A stretch of DNA of 64,000 bases from Diabrotica undecimpunctata (taxonomy: Eukaryota > Arthropoda > Insecta > Coleoptera > Chrysomelidae). A program made the position numbers and the translations under genes. Location of the stretch: positions 135,459,914-135,523,913 of the forward strand of contig NC_092809.1 in the NCBI RefSeq assembly GCF_040954645.1, read 5' to 3'. Numbering within the stretch: the first letter of the stretch is position 1; each line of letters opens with the position of its first letter. This document shows positions 58,311 to 64,000 of the stretch, one piece after another. Under the pieces are notes generated by a model. The model was not told the DNA's origin, ran no database searches, and saw nothing but the letters and a program-made list of their open reading frames with translations.

Positions 58311-59930
58311 ATTTAGGGTATACGATTAACTAATAGATTTATCCGTAAAGTTTTTTTGGCTACAGATTTTGATTTTAGAATATGATCCCTATTTATTAAA
58401 CCCTTTAAATTGTGAATATTAGTACGCAAACAATGCCAAAATAGCTTAGAAAATTATTTCACAAAGCACATTTTTGCTGTTAACTATTAGATGTGTTCTG
58501 TATAATTGTCTGGCATAAGTAGTTGAAAGTTGTTAAATCGATTTTAATATTAAATTATTGAAAAAAGTATTCTCAAAACTCTTGTTAAACATGCGCTAAT
58601 ATGTGTTAGTAGTAATATCAGTAATATAAGCTGCCAGGTTTGTTTTGCCCGGTTTTTTTATATTATTACCGCTTGAATATGATTTCAAAAAGGGTATCAA
58701 AAGTGCCACTAAATCAGATCACACTTAACATGGACGTAATTTAAAGAATATAGAAAATGTTGAAAATGAATGAGAAAAATATATAGAATAATATAATTAT
58801 ATTAATAGATAAAGATGTAAACAAGTTGTTGGTCAAGACCTGTGCACAATATTACGAGAATCCTGATGTCCAAAAAGTTTAGTAAAAATTAATTAAAGAT
58901 TTTATATGATTGTTTCTCAAACTGTTGCAACAATAGATGTTTCTCTTATCTCTGTTTGTTTCCCAACTTTCTTGCATAACTTTTCTGCAAATCTTTTGAT
59001 GTGCTATAAAGCTGATGACCCTCAGAGAACAGCCTAGCATAAATGAGCGTTAAGTATGCTTCTATATTACTAAATTCCTTGCATCGATATAAGTACAATT
59101 TATACACTCTTTAAAATTACGCGTACATAATATTGGCAAAATTTATATTTATAGTATATCTGATAGAATCCCAAGAGTTGCAATTTGTAATTTTAGCATT
59201 TAAGTTACCTGTCCGGAGACCTGATGATGAATAGCAAAGATTGGTGTTCAAAACCAGCCATCCAAAGGTACAATAAACTAATTGTGCCATATTAAGTATT
59301 ATTAAATACAAAGTAGAACTCCCATTCTTCTCAACTGGTCTTTATCGAACACTCGAAACAAGTTGTGACAACTTTGTATAGGCTTTTGCTATTTCAAGGA
59401 ATGGCTGTTCCTTAGACTTAGGATATATACTGGTTGGTAGAAGCAGGAATAGGAAAGTAGTTGACTTGCATTTCATTGCTGTGGAAGATATCCAATTTCA
59501 TTATTACTTAGGACTAAGTTTGTCCGAAACGGCTCTTTAATTAGCAAGAATAATTTAAGTGTGTCAAAGTATTCATAAGGAAGTTTGTTGCCTACCAATT
59601 TTAGAAGCTTAGCTGGCAGGAATGGAACTCTTTATTTTTGACAGGATACTGGCGAGTACTTGATTTAATTTAACTGTTAAATGAAAAAAATAAATTATAT
59701 CTAAAATTAGCTCAATGGCAGGAGGGTGGTCTAGAGAAGTTTGGTAAACCATAAACAGTCTTAAAATGAATAATTACCCAGTCATTCTAAACAGTTCAAT
59801 TTTTCCTCTGAAAAAAGTGTTAAATACCGAGGGCTACAACTGGATTGCAAACTAAAAAGACAGATACATAAAAAAACTGAGGAACTGAAAATGTAATAGA
59901 TCCCAGGTTATTAAGAAGAACCTCATAACA
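58311..59930. other. Shab upstream intron, no gene seen
   Basis: Intronic sequence past the exon A acceptor. No upstream Shab exon or transposon reading frame could be recognised. Confidence 0.55.
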
Positions 59931-59931
59931 T

Positions 59932-60035
59932 AATAATAATATTTTTTGTTGAAAAAATATTATTATTATGTTATTATTATTATTATTATTATAAACAAAA
60001 AACAAAATTTGTTTAATTTACTAATGTTTATAATA
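59932..60035. repeat. (ATT)n repeats with a foldback-element remnant
   Basis: Two ATT/AAT tracts form a hairpin (TAATAATATTTTTT with AAAAAATATTATTA). ACAAAATTTGTTTAATTTAC at about 60002 matches the inner arm of the foldback element at 38886-39175. Confidence 0.7.
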
Positions 60036-60150
60036 ATAATAGTCCCCATTTATATCACTAGTGTGGCTTTGGGATTATAACAGGGTCATCTGCTATCTCT
60101 TGGACGTATGGTATGTAAGGAAGGTAACGGGACTAGTGCGGACTTTAAAG
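60036..60150 (-). mobile_element. tRNA-derived SINE, family 2, copy 2 (5' truncated)
   Basis: Matches the 3' body of the SINE at 33539-33818 (GGCTTTGGGATTATAACAGG, AAGGAAGGTAAC) with about 80% identity by eye. The tRNA-like head is missing. The ATT tail merges with the microsatellite. Confidence 0.75.
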
Positions 60151-60329
60151 TACTAAAAAATGTTTTAATTTGGCTAAATATTTACTGCGCGTGACAGTTA
60201 ATCTGCACTTTAGACTCCAAAGTCTACAACTTGTAAGTGCGTGACTGACTAAAACTAAAAGATAGTTACAAGTAATCATTCGATATTCTTTTGCTGTAAT
60301 TTTTTTTTTATAAAAAACTGGGGTTCTGC

Positions 60330-60840
60330 TTCTGACATTTGTTTATTAAATCCATATTGCCCAAGTGGTCACCGCCAGTGTTGATGAGTATACGGGCTAG
60401 TTTTATGGCATTTTCCATCACTCTTGCCAGAACTTCGGGGCAACAGGTTCTTGCATTCCTAATGAATATTTTCCTTAATGGCTTTAAGAGTGTGAGCCTT
60501 GTTGGCGTAAACTGGCGACTTAAAAAAACTTCATAAAAAGAAGTCTGGAACGCTTAAATCGGGTGATCTGGCCGGTCAATACAAATCACCAAAACGAGAG
60601 AATAAGCGACCGGGAAATGCTATCTTGAGAATATCGTGGCACGCCGTCACGCAGAACGGGCTCTTTTGGACTAGTCAGCCTTGGGAGCATCTCGTCTTGT
60701 CGTAGTCTTTTTAAGTTGAGTGGCTAAATGCCGCAGTATTTATCCAGTTGGTGTAAGAAGCCAGTAAATCTGCAACGAAAATCGTGTTGCGCCAACACAA
60801 CTGACGAATTTTTACGCAAAAAAATAGAAACAATTATTCC
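60330..60840 (-). pseudogene. mariner-type (DUF4817 group) transposase C-terminal fragment
   Basis: The minus strand reads NSSVVLAQHDFRCRF near 60800. Near 60580 it reads FGDLY, a stop, then PARSPDLSVPDFFL (final catalytic aspartate region of the DDE fold). It ends with CPEVLARVMENAIKLARILI and NTGGDHLGNM near 60345. The family is related to the transposase at 6591-7648. Stops and shifts throughout. Confidence 0.75.
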
Positions 60841-60844
60841 GCGT

Positions 60845-61900
60845 ACTTGCACAGTAAATAAATAATAGCTTGTCGATTTGTATTCTGCGTTTGTTTACTT
60901 TACAAATGTCAAAACCGAATTGACATTTGACGCTATTTGCAAAAGGTATAGTGTTTTCCAATAGGGTGCTCAGTTTTGCCCTACCTGTTATAAACAGTCT
61001 AGTACAAAATACTACTAAGCAGGCAGCCATTGATTTAATAAGCACTCTCAAATGTGATTTTTCAAATTTTAGAAGGATTTTTTAATACCTACAATAAAGG
61101 CTTTGGCCTTAAATGTATCTTTTTAATGTGATTTGTATTGGAAATTATTTTTCTATGAGGTTTTTTTAACCTCCTATAAGACAAAACTGAAGATGGCATG
61201 TAATATGCTAAAAGTACTTAGCTGATTTTAATAAAAATTTTACACGATTTTGAAAACATACACATGTTGCCAGTTTTACCTATATTTTAGAAGTGTGTAC
61301 AAGTCATACAGTCCTTTTCTAATTTACTACAAAGTAACTCTGCTAGAAGTGCTATGGCAAATAGCAATTGCTCATAGAGGAACGGTTGAAAGTCTTGATA
61401 AAGCAGTAGCTTTTATGGATCAGAGACAATCTGCGGTATAGCAAAAGGCCACACAGTAAAAGATATCCTAAAATAGTAAAGAGATCTTATTGCAGAGTAT
61501 CATAAAAATATTTATAAGTAAAAGTTAAACAAAAGTGACAACAACTTTTTGTTCGCTACGTTAGAGTAATCACTGGTGTTTTCACTGATCAGTGCTCTCA
61601 GGTATTGTCTCTGTAAAATGGGCAAAGTAGACAGAACAGCTTACAGATTCAGACAAACTTAAGGCAGTTACTTGCCAATGCTAAATATACACAAAATATC
61701 CCTTAGGTGGTCGTGTGCAAAGAAATATAAGATTAAATGACTCCTTTTCGAAGTCTACAAGCTGAAATTTAGAACAATAAAAGGCAATATATATCACATT
61801 ATACAGATAAATGTCAATATATAAAATAAATAAACGATATTATCTTATTAAGTAACTAAGATTTGCAACAACAAAAACACAGTTAATAGAATAACAATGA
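60845..61900. other. no gene seen
   Basis: No supported feature. Confidence 0.5.
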
Positions 61901-61904
61901 AACA

Positions 61905-63330
61905 CAGACTAGGAAAGTATGGTAACATATATAATCCGACCTGCTGGTTCGAGAATTTAAACCAGAAACTATGCTATGCGATGAAATAGGTAATATGATA
62001 AGTGATCGATGCGTTTCTTTGGACTTGAAAGAAATATTGCACAGAACCAAAGGAAAAACGTCCAACATGAATCATATCATAGCACTATAAATCACACCAA
62101 AAAACCATGAACCAAATACCATAAGGTCTGAAGTGGTCACCACAAGAAAAATCAGGTTGCGTTAAAGATAAGGGCATAAGAGAGCAGATTCTCAATAGGC
62201 GACAGCTCATTAAAAAAATCAGGAATTCAAAATTTCTATGATTATCTGCTTTCTGGATTACCAAAAGGCATTTGACTATGTAAACAAAAGAGTTTTGTGG
62301 AAAATTCTACAAGATATGAGAGTTCCTTCCATCTGTCGACTCTGGAAAAGAGCCTATACGATCATAACGAAACCAGCATAAGAATTGAAGACCATGTGTC
62401 TTTTTACTTTATAATGCTTAAAAGTCCAATTTACTTCATCTTCTATGAAGACTATATAATGGGAAAATCACTTAATAAATGAAATGACAATATGTCTGTC
62501 GCAAGCAAAAGGATTTTCAACCTTAGATATGCAGACGATACAACTTTAATAACTGCACATGAAGAAGAAATGCAACGCCTGCTACAGCTAGTGGCAACCG
62601 AAAGCAATAGATTTGGTCTCAAGATAAATAAACAAAAAACAAAAGTTATGGTAGCCGATAATTTAAACTCACTGTAAACAACCGGAGCCTTGGACCAGTT
62701 TGTGAACTGGTCTTAACTCTTGTGAAACCGAAATACGAAGGAGAACAGGAATGGCCAAAAATGCCATGAGTCGGTTATAAAAACTATGGAAAGATCGAAA
62801 CACCACAATGAGATTGGTACGTGTCCAAATTATAGACAATAAAATCGGACGATAGAAAAAAAATTGACGCTTTTGAGATGTGATGCTGGAGAAGAATGCT
62901 TAGGATCTCATAGACAGAGTACAGAAGAAATTACTTAATCCTCCAACTGCTCAACATACTGACTTAATGGTGTAAACCATTTAAAATACCTTGACAGCTG
63001 GTTAAATATAAATTGTGACTCTGATCACAATTTCAGGAAAAGGTGCTGAAATGTTATGTGTGGTATATCCTATTATATGGTTGTGAGACATTAAAAACCA
63101 GAATGCTAAACAAATTAGAAGCATTCGAATTGTGGTGTTCGATCTACCGATATTAAAAATATCGTGTATAAATATTAACAATGGTGTGGTTCGATAGTAG
63201 AAAATTTATTTCGCACAGCGGCCAATAGAAAAAGGTTTCAGGAAATTGTAAACATGATGACGCCCAACATCTGAATATTGACACGACACCTAAAGAAGAA
63301 CAAGATGTGTTAAAAAACTAGGGAGCAAAT
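61905..63330 (+). mobile_element. LINE reverse-transcriptase fragment
   Basis: The start is decayed. At about 62255 the plus strand reads LDYQKAFDYVNKRVLWKILQ (motif A). At 62510 it has IFNLRYADDTTLITAHEEEM (motif C, YADD) and SNRFGLKINKQKTKVMV. Later frames (62860-63300) resemble the C-terminal region with many stops. Motif B is lost. Confidence 0.78.
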
Positions 63331-63771
63331 CAATAAAGAAAATAAAGAATAGATCAACCTGAAACATCTTGAATAAACGAAGTGGGTACACAAATTAATG
63401 ATAAAGAAAGAAATTAGATGATAGAGATAGATTAAAGAAGTGTGGAAACAGTAATATTCTTTAATGTATACAAAAAGAACGTCGTAAATGGAAGTACCAA
63501 CAAAAAGAAATAAAACAAGGCTCAGAAAAAATTCCTCACACCACTATATTTATAATTTTTTTTTATAATTAATTGCGAAGCAGTATACAAAATTTGGGAA
63601 TTTGAGAACCCAAAAAATACCACAGTTTTATTTGCTTCTTGTTGAAAAACTAATTAAAAAAATAAATCTTTGTCTTTGTTTTTGGTATTTCAAATCACAA
63701 TGACCATAAAGTAACACTGTAGTTATTTTTATAATTTGAAAGTTTATATGAATTTTTATGGTCGTAAAAAA
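63331..63771. other. no gene seen
   Basis: AT-rich intron. Confidence 0.5.
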
Positions 63772-63880
63772 AGTATATTGTTCTACTCACCAGTAATGGC
63801 TATTACTTGTGAGGATAATTACGCCACACTTCATCCTCATGAGTAATAGCCAAAATTACTGGGTCGTTGAATAATATACT
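63772..63880. repeat. short palindromic element (MITE-like)
   Basis: AGTATATT at 63772 faces AATATACT at 63880. Internal blocks GGCTATTACT(T/C)(G/A)TGAGGAT face each other, giving arms of about 50 bp. No gene. Confidence 0.65.
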
Positions 63881-64000
63881 AATTCATTAGCAATACTTTT
63901 GGTTGTAATAGGGATCATATTTAAGGAATTTTTAAATGTTTTTATTAAGTTTTTTGGTGTTTAATATGCTGTAGCCGATAAAATCTTACGGATATTTACT

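Noticed and set aside
58309..64000. Search for the upstream Shab exon ending before VGYG
   Set aside because: No minus-strand sequence encoding the expected pore-helix residues followed by a donor was found; it probably lies beyond the window.

Overview
The window is insect genomic DNA, AT-rich and packed with dead transposons. It lies inside one host gene, the voltage-gated potassium channel Shab (Kv2 family), which runs on the minus strand. Three Shab coding exons are visible. Exon A (58029-58308) carries the selectivity filter, S6 and the start of the C-terminal tail. Exon B (30225-30544) is tail. Exon C (21480-21581) is a 34-codon mini-exon. Splice phases agree at both joins (A ends in phase 1, B begins by completing that codon and ends in phase 0, C is phase 0 at both ends). 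The introns are 27,484 bp (30545-58028) and 8,643 bp (21582-30224). Upstream exons (S1-S5) and the end of the tail are not found here. The LINE, Penelope, piggyBac, mariner and errantivirus-like content points to an insect, perhaps a beetle with a large genome; the species is a guess.

The most interesting object is a family of hammerhead-ribozyme repeats. At 9132-10869 there is one 386-bp unit in inverted orientation followed by three full and one partial 386-bp units in exact tandem, flanked by a 13-bp target duplication and inserted into a broken piggyBac transposase. Each full unit, and the inverted one, folds on paper into a type I hammerhead ribozyme (CTGAAGA core, 5-bp stem II, GAAA, loopless 3-bp stem III, ATC cleavage triplet, stem I extended by a 14-bp helix). 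A second, collapsed copy at 50017-50315 has the same two ends, its own 11-bp target duplication, and base changes that keep the helices paired. This is the structure of an animal retrozyme: a non-autonomous retroelement thought to move through small circular RNAs. A Penelope-like fragment with a GIY-YIG endonuclease lies 1 kb downstream.

Layout. 1-1.4 kb: LINE fragments. 1.5-1.86 kb: tRNA-derived SINE and TA repeat. 3.3-4.4 kb: broken DUF7869-like gene. 6.0-8.16 kb: Tc1/mariner-type element with about 440-bp inverted repeats. 8.48-11.88 kb: piggyBac pseudogene split by the retrozyme array. 11.88-12.6 kb: Penelope-like 3' end. 12.77-13.57 kb: inverted-repeat element. 14.2-21.1 kb: minus-strand LINE fragments, partly inside a 3.3-kb long-inverted-arm element. 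21.48-21.58 kb: Shab exon C. 22.5-24.4 kb: piggyBac and LINE remnants. 24.99-29.49 kb: degenerate errantivirus-like LTR element. 30.2-30.5 kb: Shab exon B. 31.98-33.32 kb: pogo/Tigger-like deletion derivative. 33.5-33.8 kb: second SINE family with perfect 13-bp duplication. 34.8-48 kb: many truncated LINEs on both strands and a foldback element. 48.2-48.8 kb: mariner pseudogene. 50.0-50.3 kb: second retrozyme copy. 50.3-52.3 kb: Jockey-type LINE. 53.0-57.5 kb: one LINE nested in another. 58.0-58.3 kb: Shab exon A. 60-64 kb: SINE, mariner-type and LINE fragments.

No bacterial-type operons, rRNA genes, true tRNA genes or CRISPR arrays are present. The only coding sequences that look intact and under selection are the three Shab exons; all transposon reading frames carry stops, frameshifts or deletions. 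Coordinates of LINE fragments are approximate, because they were read by eye from decayed reading frames.
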